In this document: positions 8,593 to 17,279 of the stretch, in pieces | Position numbering within the stretch: position 1 is the stretch's first letter | How the letters are laid out: each line of letters begins with the position of its first letter | Assembly: GCF_014490665.1 (NCBI RefSeq) | Contig: NZ_CP061038.1 | Coordinates: 3,596,001-3,660,000, forward strand | Source of the DNA: Sphingomonas alpina | GTDB lineage: Bacteria; Pseudomonadota; Alphaproteobacteria; Sphingomonadales; Sphingomonadaceae | DNA length: 64,000 nucleotides | Reading direction: 5' to 3' | Program-made: the position numbers and the translations under genes | The notes under the pieces: model-generated | The model's database searches: none | The model's input: the letters and a program-made list of their open reading frames with translations, nothing else | Told to the model about the DNA's origin: nothing

Positions 8593-9836
8593 TGAGTGTC
8601 TCCGGAATAAAGTGGCGCAGGAGCGGTCAGCCGCTTCAGCCGCGCTTCGGCATCATGATATGCGGCCAGCGCATCGATCGACGCACCGCGCGTTTCGGCC
8701 AGCGTGCGTTCGGCCTCGAGCAACTCGAGCTGGCCGAACTTGCCCTGGCCATAGCCAATGCGTGCAATCCGCGCCGCCTCGACAGCCGCCGCCAGCCCTG
8801 CCCCGCCCGCCGCTCTCGCAGTCGCCGCTTCATTGTCGCGCTCGGCCTCGGCACTGGCGATCGCCTGCTCGGCGTCGGTCAGGGTCAACCGGCGCTGCGC
8901 ATCGGCATGGTCCCGCTCGGCCCGCGCCTGATCGAGCGCGGCACGGCCATTGTTGAACAGCGGGATCGGGATCGACACGCCGAACACTGCCGCCATGTCA
9001 TTGGTCGCCGCCAGCCGCCGCGCGCCCGCGCTCAGGGTGATGTCGGGCACACGCTGCGACCGCGCGAGCCGCACCTGTGCATCGGCGGTGGCGAGATCGG
9101 CCTTTGCCGCCGCCCAGGCCAGCGTCCTCTCGGCGCGCACCGGGATCGCCGGACCATAGCCGCCGACCCGGTCGAACCAGCCCAGGTCGAGCGCCCCGGT
9201 CACTGGCTGACCCGTCAGCCGCGCCAGCGCATCACGCGCTACCGTGACCGCGCGCCGCGCACGATCGAGCGCAGTTGCGGCGTTGATCCGCAGCACATCG
9301 GCGCGCTGCTCGTCGATCGGCGAGGTCGCGCCGACCTGCACCCGGTCGCGCGCAACACGCAGGCCCTCATCGGCAATCTCGGCCTGCGTCTGCGCCACGC
9401 CCAGCCGCCGCTCCGCCGCGACCGCCGCGATATAGACCTGGGTCACCCGCAGCCGCAGGTCGCCCAGCATCATGACGGCCGCGACCTGAGCGCGGGTCCG
9501 CCGCGAGTCCGCTACTGCGATCCGCGCCGAACGCTTCCCGCCCAGCTCGAGGGGCAATTGCAGGCTGGCGGTGGTCTCCGCGCTAGACAGCCCGTGATAG
9601 CTGCCCGTGCCGATAACATTCTCGGCCTGGATCTGGACCGACGGGTTGGGCCGCAGCCCGGCCACGATGCGGCCCGCATCGGCGGCGCGTACCCCGGCCT
9701 CTCCCATTTCGACCGCGGGCGACGCCGCCCCGGCCTGCGCCAACGCCTGTTCGAGCGTCAGCACTTCTCCTGATTGCGCCTGTGCGACACCCGCACAGAA
9801 CGCGGCAGCCAGCATGGCCGCGATGAAACGATACAT
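8589..9836 (-). CDS. czcC: Outer-membrane efflux protein, CzcC type
   Basis: A 415-residue TolC-family channel with a signal peptide (MYRFIAAMLAAAFCAGVAQA) and two outer-membrane-efflux-protein repeats of long helices. It forms the outer-membrane duct for the CzcCBA pump. Helical repeats begin at LTLEQALAQAGAASPAVEM and again around RTLAWAAAKADLATADAQV. It is the first of the three pump genes, about 70 bases downstream of the small His-rich gene. Confidence 0.88.
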   Translation of the reverse strand: MYRFIAAMLAAAFCAGVAQAQSGEVLTLEQALAQAGAASPAVEMGEAGVRAADAGRIVAGLRPNPSVQIQAENVIGTGSYHGLSSAETTASLQLPLELGGKRSARIAVADSRRTRAQVAAVMMLGDLRLRVTQVYIAAVAAERRLGVAQTQAEIADEGLRVARDRVQVGATSPIDEQRADVLRINAATALDRARRAVTVARDALARLTGQPVTGALDLGWFDRVGGYGPAIPVRAERTLAWAAAKADLATADAQVRLARSQRVPDITLSAGARRLAATNDMAAVFGVSIPIPLFNNGRAALDQARAERDHADAQRRLTLTDAEQAIASAEAERDNEAATARAAGGAGLAAAVEAARIARIGYGQGKFGQLELLEAERTLAETRGASIDALAAYHDAEARLKRLTAPAPLYSGDTQ

Positions 9837-9906
9837 TTGAAAACACTCCTGACGGACAAGACTCCGGCAGCGCGGCGCACATCGCGTCGCGGCCGGGGGG
9901 CGGCCG

Positions 9907-10242
9907 TCAGGTTTGGGGCGGTCTCAGCGCAGGATCGGTCGGGCTCGTCACCCCATCCCGGAAATCGGCGAGCGTCGGAATCGACGCGACCCGGGCATGA
10001 CCGATGTTATCGGCATCGGCGACGGGCGCCGCGACATGATGCCCATGGCACCCGCCGTGATGATGCGGAAAGCCGCTATCGCCGTCCATCGGCACCTGGT
10101 CGGAATCGCCATCGCTATGCCCGGCACTCACTTCCGTATCGGTGGTCGCGCAACCGATCGGCTCCGATGCATGCGCGACTGACCCGAGCCCGAGCGACAG
10201 CGCGAGCATGAGACAGGTCAGGAGCAGGAGCATCCGGTGCAT
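9907..10242 (-). CDS. Small periplasmic His-rich protein in the metal operon (CzcI-like position)
   Basis: A 111-residue protein with a signal peptide (MHRMLLLLTCLMLALSLGLGSVAHA) and a His-rich stretch (FPHHHGGCHGHHVAAP). Small exported His-rich proteins commonly sit at the head of czcCBA operons (CzcI/CzcE type) and are thought to buffer metal or tune expression. The ATG at 10240-10242 is preferred because the signal peptide starts there; it lies four bases after the stop of the upstream CDF gene. I infer metal binding from composition only. Confidence 0.7.
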   Translation of the reverse strand: MHRMLLLLTCLMLALSLGLGSVAHASEPIGCATTDTEVSAGHSDGDSDQVPMDGDSGFPHHHGGCHGHHVAAPVADADNIGHARVASIPTLADFRDGVTSPTDPALRPPQT

Positions 10243-10246
10243 CGCC

Positions 10247-10909
10247 TCACTCACTAGCAGCGATCGCGCCATGATGGGAAGCGATCGATCCGTCGGATGC
10301 GCGATCCGCGCGCAGTTCCTGCCGCGCCTGGCGCATGATCTGCGCCCCGCCGCTCAGCCCCAGCACGGCGAGGATCGTCGCGACGATCAGGTCGGGCCAC
10401 ATCGTGCCGGTGCCGAACACGCCGCCCGCCGCCAGCACCACGGCGACATTGCCGATCGCGTCATTGCGCGAACAGATCCACACCGAGCGCATGTTCGCAT
10501 CGCCCTGGCGGTAGCGGTACAGCAGCGCCGCGACACCGCCATTGGCGATCAGCGCCATCACGCCGATCACGCCCATCGGCACCGCCTGCGGCGATGCGCC
10601 GGCGAGCGCCGCCCAGCCGGCCGTCACCAGCACCCAGGCCCCAAGCACGGTCAGCGTCGCGCCTTTGGCAAAGGCGGCGCGGGCGCGCCAGCGCAGCGCC
10701 ATGCCGGCCACCACCAGGCTGATCGCATAGCTCGCCGAATCCCCGAAAAAGTCGAGCGCATCGGCCTGCAACGCGCGCGATTCCGCCGTTGCGCCGACCA
10801 CCAGCTCGATCGCGAACATCGTCGCATTGACGATCAGCGCGATCCACAACACGCGGCGCCAGCGCGGATCATTGGCCGGTTTCTGGTTCGCGCAACTGTT
10901 GCAGGCCAT
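10247..10909 (-). CDS. Short cation-diffusion-facilitator family transporter
   Basis: A 220-residue membrane protein with the CDF helix-2 motif DALDFFGDSASYAI and the helix-5 motif SRNDAIGNVAVV, a CNSC dipeptide pair at its N-terminus, and no C-terminal cytoplasmic domain. Such short CDF-like proteins are often encoded beside MerR regulators and probably move divalent metal across the inner membrane. It is the first gene of the leftward metal operon and starts just below the MerR operator. The ATG at 10907-10909 has GAGGAG ten bases upstream. Confidence 0.8.
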   Translation of the reverse strand: MACNSCANQKPANDPRWRRVLWIALIVNATMFAIELVVGATAESRALQADALDFFGDSASYAISLVVAGMALRWRARAAFAKGATLTVLGAWVLVTAGWAALAGASPQAVPMGVIGVMALIANGGVAALLYRYRQGDANMRSVWICSRNDAIGNVAVVLAAGGVFGTGTMWPDLIVATILAVLGLSGGAQIMRQARQELRADRASDGSIASHHGAIAASE

Positions 10910-10951
10910 GATCGCGGCTCCTCGACCGACTCGACGATCCGCGCTATATGC

Positions 10952-10972
10952 ACCCTGTAGCAACTACAGGGT
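10952..10972. promoter_or_regulatory. MerR-type operator/promoter of the metal operon
   Basis: Perfect 9-base arms ACCCTGTAG and CTACAGGGT are separated by CAA, as in CadR/ZntR-type operators. On the minus strand a TTGACC (-35) overlaps one end and a TATA-rich -10 follows after an over-long spacer of about 19-21 bases, the hallmark of promoters untwisted by MerR proteins. It lies between the divergent CDF gene and merR gene and should control both. Confidence 0.85.
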
Positions 10973-10980
10973 CAAGGCCT

Positions 10981-11394
10981 ATGAGCGATCTCAAGATCGG
11001 CGACCTCGCGCGCGCCACCGGCACCGGCGTCGAGACGGTCAGATGGTATGAGAAGGTCGGGCTGCTCGCCCGCCCGCCGCGCACCGCATCGAACTATCGC
11101 AGCTATGGCCATAGCGACCTGATGCGGCTGAGCTTCATCCGCCGCGCCCGCGACCTGGGCTTTTCGATCGACCAGATCCGCACCATGCTCGACCTGTCGG
11201 ACGACCGCAGCCGCGACTGCGCGACGATCGATGCGATCGCGTCGGAGAATCTGACCGAGATCGACCGCAAGATCGCCGACCTCACCGCACTGCGCGGCGA
11301 GTTGGCAAATATGGTCGTCTCGTGCCGCGGCGGCAGCGTCGCGGATTGCCGGATCCTCGAGGCGCTCGCGCCAGTCCAGCGCTCACCGGCCTGA
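10981..11394 (+). CDS. MerR-family metal-responsive regulator, CadR/ZntR-like
   Basis: A 137-residue MerR protein: N-terminal winged helix (KIGDLARATGTGVETVRWYEKVGLL), dimerisation helix with a conserved Cys (SRDCATID) and a C-terminal metal loop (CRGGSVADCRILEAL). This Cys pattern is that of CadR/PbrR/ZntR sensors for Cd, Pb or Zn. It should activate the divergent efflux operon when metal is bound. The ATG at 10981 sits right after the operator, so its own leader is short. Its 3' end overlaps the convergent esterase gene by 12 bases. Confidence 0.87.
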   Translation: MSDLKIGDLARATGTGVETVRWYEKVGLLARPPRTASNYRSYGHSDLMRLSFIRRARDLGFSIDQIRTMLDLSDDRSRDCATIDAIASENLTEIDRKIADLTALRGELANMVVSCRGGSVADCRILEALAPVQRSPA

Positions 11395-12624
11395 ACCTCC
11401 GATCAGCGTCGCGAGATCGATCGCCCCGGCCATCGCCGCATTGCCCGCATCGCCGGGATGCAGCCGGTCGCCCGAATCATAATCCCGCCGCAAGGTCGCC
11501 GGAGCAGCCGGATCGCTGAGCAACCGGTCGAAATCGACCACCGTGTCGAACGTCCCGCTGCTGCGGATCCAGTCATTGATCCGCCGCCGCAGCGAATCCT
11601 TCTCCGCGCTATAGTAAGTCGCCGCCATCGGCGTGCCGGGCAGCGCGCCCGCAAACGGGGTCAAGGTCGCGCCGACCACCCGCACCCCATTGGCATGCGC
11701 CCGCGCGACGATCTGGCGGTAACCGGCGGCCAGCCGCTCGAAACGCATCGGCGGCTCGTCCGGCGCGAACGGTGTCCCCGGCCAGGCAATGTCGTTGATG
11801 CCGAGCAGCAGGATCAATGTCCGCACCCCAGGCTGGGCCAGCACATCGCGATCGATCCGCGCCAGCGCATTGCTGCCCATCCCGTCGCTGAGCAGCCGTG
11901 CACCCGAAATGCCCGCATTGACCACCGAAATGCCCTGCGGCGCGGCGCGCGCGGCGAGATAGTCCGGCCAGCGCCGCTCCGCCTCCATCGTCGCGCCCGC
12001 GCCATCGGTGATCGAATCGCCGAGCACCACCACCGTCCCGCGCGCCGTCGGCGCCTCGACCAGCACATCCGACAGGAACAGCCTTACGCTCGTCAGATCG
12101 GGCCGGGCGAATGCGGGCGCGGCAAGATGATCGCCGCGCAGGATATAGGCACTGCGTCGCCCGTCCCAATGAAAGGAGTCCACCGGCACCGCCCCCCGGA
12201 AATACAGGCTGACCGCGAGATCCGCCGCTGCGCCGACCGGCAGCGATACCGCATCGCTCAGTACTGACGCACCCGGCGCGAGAACCACGCCGGGCTCGCC
12301 GCCAAAGGTCACCACCCGGTCGGTCACGCCAGCGATCGCCGAACCGCCGGTCGATCGTGCCAGATGTACTCCGGCAATCCGCACCGGCGACCGGCCATAT
12401 GCATTGGACAAGCGGATCCGCACGCGCGTGCCGCCGATACCGATCCGCACCACCTGGCGCACGGTGCGATCCTCAAGCGAGACCGGAACCCCTGCCGGCA
12501 GCACGAAACCCTCACCCCACACTGCTTGCGGGCTCGCGCTCCACCCCGGCACCCAGTCGGCGGCAAGGGCGCTCCCCGGCGCAACCAGGGCGAGAGCGGC
12601 AAGCGCGGCAGACAGACGGTTCAT
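11383..12624 (-). CDS. Secreted SGNH/GDSL-type esterase
   Basis: A 413-residue protein with a signal peptide ending around ALAADW. After an N-terminal beta-rich domain comes an SGNH hydrolase fold with block I VVVLGDSITDGAG (Ser nucleophile), a Gly in NAGISGARLL, block III LLLGINDI and block V DRLHPGDAG (catalytic Asp and His). Such enzymes cleave acyl or acetyl esters of carbohydrates outside the cytoplasm. It is divergent from a LysR regulator, which may control it. Confidence 0.87.
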   Translation of the reverse strand: MNRLSAALAALALVAPGSALAADWVPGWSASPQAVWGEGFVLPAGVPVSLEDRTVRQVVRIGIGGTRVRIRLSNAYGRSPVRIAGVHLARSTGGSAIAGVTDRVVTFGGEPGVVLAPGASVLSDAVSLPVGAAADLAVSLYFRGAVPVDSFHWDGRRSAYILRGDHLAAPAFARPDLTSVRLFLSDVLVEAPTARGTVVVLGDSITDGAGATMEAERRWPDYLAARAAPQGISVVNAGISGARLLSDGMGSNALARIDRDVLAQPGVRTLILLLGINDIAWPGTPFAPDEPPMRFERLAAGYRQIVARAHANGVRVVGATLTPFAGALPGTPMAATYYSAEKDSLRRRINDWIRSSGTFDTVVDFDRLLSDPAAPATLRRDYDSGDRLHPGDAGNAAMAGAIDLATLIGGSGR

Positions 12625-12736
12625 CGAGCATCCCTTCGGCTAAGGGCACAGCGCCCTCGTTCCGCTCGAGATGGACCCGCCGCCATCCGTGAAGTAGAGA
12701 GCATCAAGGCACATCATTCGGGAATTGACGGCACAA

Positions 12737-13642
12737 ATGGCACGAGCCGATACCAATCGTGCGGGCGAGATGGAGATGTTCGTCCGCGTGGTCGAAAGCG
12801 GTGGCTTCTCCGCCGCGGCACAGGCCGCCAGCCTCACCCCTTCGGCGGTCAGCAAGCTCGTCGCGCGGCTGGAAACCCGGCTTGGCGTGCGATTGGCGCA
12901 GCGCTCGACGCGCCATTTCGCCCTCACGCCGGAAGGGCAGGATTATTACGATCGCGCACTCCGCATTCTCGCCGATCTGGACGAGGCGGAGCGCACCGCC
13001 GGAGCGGGCGGCCGGCCGGTGGGGCGTCTGCGCATCAGCAGTAGCGCCTCCTATGTCACACATGTTCTTGCGCCGATCCTTCCCGCCTTTCTCCATGCCT
13101 GGCCCGATGTCGATATCGATATCGTCCAAACCGACACCGTGATCGACCTGCTTGCCGATCGCACCGACATTGCGGTCCGGGCCGGCCCGATGCCCGATTC
13201 CCGGCTGGTCGCGCGCAAGCTTGGCGAGACGCGAATGATGATCGTCGCCGCGCCCGGCTGGATCGCCCGCCACGGAACGCCGCATACCCCGGCCGAGCTC
13301 GAACGGCACGACCGGCTCGGCTTCGCCTATTCGCGCGCCACCAATGGCTGGCCGCTGCTCGACCAGGGCAGTGAGACGCTGTTGCCCTTGGCGGCGCGGA
13401 TTCGGGTGAGCGACGGTGAAGGCATTCGTCGCTTCGCCCTGGCCGGCATCGGCATAGCCCGCCTCGCCACCTTCACCATCGGCGATGATCTCGCTTCGGG
13501 CCGGCTGGTGCCACTGCTCGAAGAGTATAACCCGGGCGATACCGAAGCCTTTCACGCCGTCTTTCTCGGCCGGTCGGAATCGTTACCGGCGCGGGCGCGG
13601 GTGTTTCTCGATCATCTCGCCGAGCATGGCCGGGTCGCCTGA
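12737..13642 (+). CDS. LysR-family transcriptional regulator
   Basis: A 301-residue LysR protein: helix-turn-helix in residues about 10-65 (GGFSAAAQAASLTPSAVSKLVARLE), then a periplasmic-binding-like effector domain (VGRLRISSSASYVTHVLAPILP). It resembles the large DsdC/AaeR-like group acting on divergent neighbours. A TTG at 12725 could also open the frame, but the ATG at 12737 is more likely. The 110-base gap to the divergent esterase gene is the probable target. Confidence 0.85.
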   Translation: MARADTNRAGEMEMFVRVVESGGFSAAAQAASLTPSAVSKLVARLETRLGVRLAQRSTRHFALTPEGQDYYDRALRILADLDEAERTAGAGGRPVGRLRISSSASYVTHVLAPILPAFLHAWPDVDIDIVQTDTVIDLLADRTDIAVRAGPMPDSRLVARKLGETRMMIVAAPGWIARHGTPHTPAELERHDRLGFAYSRATNGWPLLDQGSETLLPLAARIRVSDGEGIRRFALAGIGIARLATFTIGDDLASGRLVPLLEEYNPGDTEAFHAVFLGRSESLPARARVFLDHLAEHGRVA

Positions 13643-13647
13643 ACGGT

Positions 13648-14100
13648 TCAGCCGCGCAGATCCTTGCGCTGAGTCACAATCGGAATTCCGTTCGTGTCGA
13701 TCTCGAATCCCACCACCTGAAACCCGTGGCGCAGATTGACGATGATCATCGCATTGTTGACCGCCCGCGTCCGCGTCTCGACATGGGTATAGCCGCTCGC
13801 CGCGGCGGCCTCGTGCTGTCGCACCATCAGCGCATCGGCGATCCCGAGCCTGCGCGCCGAAGGATGCACCCCGCCGAGCCAGCTGTAGAAAAGATGCGGC
13901 CCACGCCGATAGCCGAGCTTGAACCCGGCCAACTCGCCCTCCCGATACGCAAGCCAAAGCTCCGGTTCGGCAATTCCGGGCAGTCGCAGCGCCAGATAAT
14001 CCGGATCGAACCCGGGAAACAGCGTCAAGCATAACGGCAAAAGCAGAGCGATCGCCTCGTCCGCGCTGCCCTTATAGCGCCGATACTCGATGTCGCTCAT
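13648..14100 (-). CDS. GNAT-family N-acetyltransferase
   Basis: A 150-residue acetyltransferase with the acetyl-CoA loop motif VHPSARRLGIADALM (variant of RxxGxG/A) and the C-terminal strand VVGFEID. The substrate is unknown. It overlaps the MarR gene by four bases (ATGA), so the two are co-translated. Co-expression with the MarR regulator suggests a role in handling a toxic small molecule. Confidence 0.8.
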   Translation of the reverse strand: MSDIEYRRYKGSADEAIALLLPLCLTLFPGFDPDYLALRLPGIAEPELWLAYREGELAGFKLGYRRGPHLFYSWLGGVHPSARRLGIADALMVRQHEAAAASGYTHVETRTRAVNNAMIIVNLRHGFQVVGFEIDTNGIPIVTQRKDLRG

Positions 14101-14543
14101 GCTTCCTCCGCGTCGATATTGTCGATCACCCGCTTCAGCAGCGACAGCAAGGTCTCGACCTCGTCCGCGGTGAACCCGCGCACCGCCGCCGCATTGCCCG
14201 CCGCCAGCACCTGGCGCGCCGCGCCCTGCCGCACACGCGCCGCCTCGGTCAGCGAGATCAGGCTGCTGCGCCCATCCTCGGGGTCGGGCTCGCGCTGGAT
14301 CAGCCCGTCGCGCTCCATCCGCGTCAGCATCTGTGCCATGGTCGGCTGCTCGACCTTGGCCCAGCGCGCCAGCTCGCGCTGTGACAATTTCGCGCCGTCC
14401 TTCAGCGCGACCAGCACCGGCAATTGCCCGGTACTCATTCCCAACGGCTTGAGCCGCGCATCGCCCAGCCGCGCCATGCTCCGCGCCGCGCGGCTGATAT
14501 GGTGGCCGGGCGTCGCCATCGGATTCCATGCATCGTCGTGCAT
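14097..14543 (-). CDS. MarR-family transcriptional regulator
   Basis: A 148-residue winged-helix protein with the MarR pattern LSQRELARWAKVEQPTMAQMLTRMERDGLI followed by the wing (DPEDGRSSLISLT). It is divergent from a TetX-like monooxygenase, with two matching dyads between the genes, so it very likely represses the monooxygenase and itself until a ligand binds. Confidence 0.88.
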   Translation of the reverse strand: MHDDAWNPMATPGHHISRAARSMARLGDARLKPLGMSTGQLPVLVALKDGAKLSQRELARWAKVEQPTMAQMLTRMERDGLIQREPDPEDGRSSLISLTEAARVRQGAARQVLAAGNAAAVRGFTADEVETLLSLLKRVIDNIDAEEA

Positions 14544-14546
14544 TTA

Positions 14547-14581
14547 CATAGCCACCTATCTAATATACATAGTGTCCTATG
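14547..14581. promoter_or_regulatory. Twin MarR operator boxes
   Basis: CATAG-CCAC-CTATC (14547-14560) and CATAG-TGTC-CTATG (14568-14581) are two dyads with the same arms, 21 bases apart centre to centre, i.e. on the same helix face. They fill the space between the divergent marR and monooxygenase genes. Confidence 0.75.
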
Positions 14582-14604
14582 CAGATCATAGAGGACCGAC
14601 TCTG

Positions 14605-15726
14605 ATGCGACAATATCGGATAGCGATTATCGGCGGCGGGCCGGGCGGATTGACGCTCGCGCGGCTGCTGCATCTCGGCGGCCTGTCCGCCACCGTGTTC
14701 GAGCGCGATGCGCATGCCGGCGACCGGCCGCAAGGCGGCACGCTCGACCTGCACGCCGATACCGGCCAGCGAGCGCTGCGCCTCGCCGGGCTCGAGCGCG
14801 AGTTTCTTGCCGCTGCACGTTATGACGATCAGGGCATGCGGCTGTACGATAGCAATGGAGCCTTGCTGTTCGGTGATGACTCGAGCGACGGCGACCGGCC
14901 GGAAGTCGACCGCACCGAACTGCGCCGCATGCTGATCGACTCGCTGCCTCCGGCGATGATTCGCTGGGGCACACGCGTCGATCGGATCGAACCGGCGGGC
15001 GATGGTTATGACGTGGTGACGGGTGGCGCGCGCGGGTCCTTCGACCTGGTGGTCGGAGCGGATGGCGCCTGGTCGAAGGTCCGCCCCCTGCTCTCCGGCG
15101 CGCGTCCCGCCTATGAAGGCGTGACGTTTGTCGAACTTGGCTTCGACGATGTCGATCGCCGTCATCCCGCGATCGCCGCGCTGGCCGGGCGCGGCAAGAT
15201 GTTTGCGTTGGGGGACAATCGCGGCCTGATCCTGCAGCGCAACGGCCATGCCCATATCCGCGGCTATTTTGCACTGCGCAGCGACGAGCCCTGGGCAGCC
15301 GCGCTGGAGGATGCCGCCCCCGAAGCGATCCGCGAGCGGATGCTGGGGTATCTCAAGGGCTGGGCACCCATCTTGACCGATGCGATCCGCTTGGCCGACA
15401 CGATCATCGGCGTGCGGCCGCTCTACGCGTTGCCGGTCGGGCATCGCTGGGCACATCGTCCGGGCCTGACCCTGATCGGCGACGCCGCGCATCTGATGTC
15501 GCCCTTCGGCGGCGAAGGCGTCAATCTGGCGATGAGCGACGCCGCCGATCTGGCGGCAGCGCTGATCCAGGGCGATGATGCGGCGGTGGCACGCTTCGAG
15601 GAAGCGATGGCTGCCCGTGCCGAGCCGGCGGCGCGTGGTGCGATGGAAGGGCTGCGCCATGCGATTTCGCCCCATGGCCCGCAAGCGGTGCTGACGCATT
15701 TCATGGAGGTAATGGCGGGGGCGTGA
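14605..15726 (+). CDS. FAD-dependent monooxygenase, TetX-like
   Basis: A 373-residue flavoprotein of the PHBH/TetX class: N-terminal FAD-binding GGGPGGLTLARLL, the segment GDRPQGGTLDLHADTGQRAL that closely resembles TetX, the DG motif LVVGADGAWSKVR and the second FAD motif GDAAHLMSPFGGEGVNLAM. It would hydroxylate an aromatic or polyketide substrate with NADPH and oxygen. AGAGGA lies about nine bases before the ATG. The divergent MarR supports induction by the substrate. Whether it inactivates tetracyclines cannot be told from sequence alone. Confidence 0.85.
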   Translation: MRQYRIAIIGGGPGGLTLARLLHLGGLSATVFERDAHAGDRPQGGTLDLHADTGQRALRLAGLEREFLAAARYDDQGMRLYDSNGALLFGDDSSDGDRPEVDRTELRRMLIDSLPPAMIRWGTRVDRIEPAGDGYDVVTGGARGSFDLVVGADGAWSKVRPLLSGARPAYEGVTFVELGFDDVDRRHPAIAALAGRGKMFALGDNRGLILQRNGHAHIRGYFALRSDEPWAAALEDAAPEAIRERMLGYLKGWAPILTDAIRLADTIIGVRPLYALPVGHRWAHRPGLTLIGDAAHLMSPFGGEGVNLAMSDAADLAAALIQGDDAAVARFEEAMAARAEPAARGAMEGLRHAISPHGPQAVLTHFMEVMAGA

Positions 15727-15756
15727 GCGCAGCCCCTCACCGGAGAGCGAGCGGCA

Positions 15757-17235
15757 TCATCCCGCGGCGAAGCCGCTGATCGCCAGCTTCTGCCCCGTCA
15801 GGCGCAGCGATGCGAACAGCACCCCCCCATAGACCGCCGCAGTCGCGACGAACGCCACCACGGTCGCGGTGCCGAAGCCCGTGTTCAGGCCGCTATGCAA
15901 GGTCAACGCGACCATCAGCCCGGCAGCGCCGGCCAGCACCGGCGGCCACAGAGGCGTGAGCGGAGCGCGCACGCCGAGCTGCGCACGCAGCACCAGCCGC
16001 CGCAGCGCCGCCTGAACCATCGTCGCCAGCAACACCGCCCCTGCCGCCCCGGCAATACCAAAGCGCGGGGTGAAGCTGATCGCTGCGGCGACGCACACGA
16101 CGAAGCTTGCGGCCATGATCAGCAGCCCGGTCTTGGGCCGGAGATAGACGAACAGGAAATCGCCCAGCCCGAACGTGCCCTGCACCGCCTCCGCCACGGT
16201 AAGCAGGATCAGCGCTACATAGCCTGCACTGAACCCTGGGCCGAACAGTTCGAGCAGCTGACCGCCGACCGCGACGAACGCGACCAGGAAGGCTGTCTGC
16301 ACCGACAGGATCAACCGCGCGGCGGTGGCGAGCGCAGTGACCGTGCGCGCCTGGCCGCTTACCGACAAGGTTCGCGCCACCATCGGCACGAGCAGGCTGT
16401 CGAAGCTCTGCCGCGCATGGCGCAGCGGCGTGCGCAGCTGCTGCGCCATGCCGTAAATGCCGGCCCAATGATTGCCCAGGAAGATGCCGACCAGGTACAG
16501 GTCGAGCCGCGTGAATATCCCGTTGATCACGTCAGTGCCGGTATTGGGCAGCAGCTCGCGCAGCAGCGCAAACAGGCGCCGTCCCGGCCGGTAGCTGCGC
16601 AGTGCGAAATGCGGGAAACTACGCCGTACCGCATAGAGCGCATAGGCATTGAGCATCACATTGCCGACCCAATAGCCGATGATCAGGCCGGTATGATCAA
16701 ACCCGAGCGAATAGGCGACGACCGTGCCGGTGAGCAATGAATAGGGTTCGACGACGCTGCGTCCGACCACCTCATATTTCACGACATGTTTCCAGCGCGT
16801 CGCAGCGAACAGCACGTCGGCCAGCGCCTGTCCCGCAATCATCGGGGCGATCCAGAACAAGGCGGTCGCGGCCGAGCCGGCCACCTCGCGCGGAACCAAA
16901 GTGGTGGCACCCATGATCAGCGCAGCGACACCGGCGCTCGCCATCACCACCAGCAGCGCAGCGTCAAGCACGATGTGGAAATCGGGCCTGCCCGCCCGCT
17001 TGCTCTCCGTTTCGAGCTGCCCTGCCTCGACATTGCGGTCCAGCAGCTGGAACAGCGTCTTCTTCAGCGACAGGCCGGTCAGCCCAACGCTGGCCTCGAG
17101 TACCGCGACGGCAATGCTGTACGCGCCGAACAACCCGGCGCCGAATAGCCGCCCGGCGACGAACAGAAACAGGAAGCGCGCACCAAGCCGGATGACGAAG
17201 CCGAACGCGGTAGAAAACGCACCGCGCAGGATCAT
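15757..17235 (-). CDS. Polysaccharide/lipid flippase, Wzx/MATE-like
   Basis: A 492-residue membrane protein with about 12-14 hydrophobic segments, beginning FSTAFGFVIRLGARFLFLFVAGRLFG, which matches the polysaccharide-biosynthesis (Wzx) branch of the MOP flippases. These move lipid-linked glycans across the inner membrane. The ATG at 17233-17235 is used; a GTG five codons upstream (17248-17250) is possible. It follows the CDP-alcohol phosphotransferase gene by about 45 bases, so the two are probably one operon for an envelope glycolipid. Confidence 0.78.
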   Translation of the reverse strand: MILRGAFSTAFGFVIRLGARFLFLFVAGRLFGAGLFGAYSIAVAVLEASVGLTGLSLKKTLFQLLDRNVEAGQLETESKRAGRPDFHIVLDAALLVVMASAGVAALIMGATTLVPREVAGSAATALFWIAPMIAGQALADVLFAATRWKHVVKYEVVGRSVVEPYSLLTGTVVAYSLGFDHTGLIIGYWVGNVMLNAYALYAVRRSFPHFALRSYRPGRRLFALLRELLPNTGTDVINGIFTRLDLYLVGIFLGNHWAGIYGMAQQLRTPLRHARQSFDSLLVPMVARTLSVSGQARTVTALATAARLILSVQTAFLVAFVAVGGQLLELFGPGFSAGYVALILLTVAEAVQGTFGLGDFLFVYLRPKTGLLIMAASFVVCVAAAISFTPRFGIAGAAGAVLLATMVQAALRRLVLRAQLGVRAPLTPLWPPVLAGAAGLMVALTLHSGLNTGFGTATVVAFVATAAVYGGVLFASLRLTGQKLAISGFAAG

Positions 17236-17279
17236 CCGATCGGCGGTCACGCCTGGATGGGTATCGTCGCGGGCCAAAG

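Noticed and set aside
6070..8595. An 841-codon open frame on the plus strand opposite czcA/czcB
   Set aside because: It is antisense to clearly recognised genes, its translation is rich in Arg, His, Asp and Gly with no domain, and such frames are expected from high-GC codon bias.
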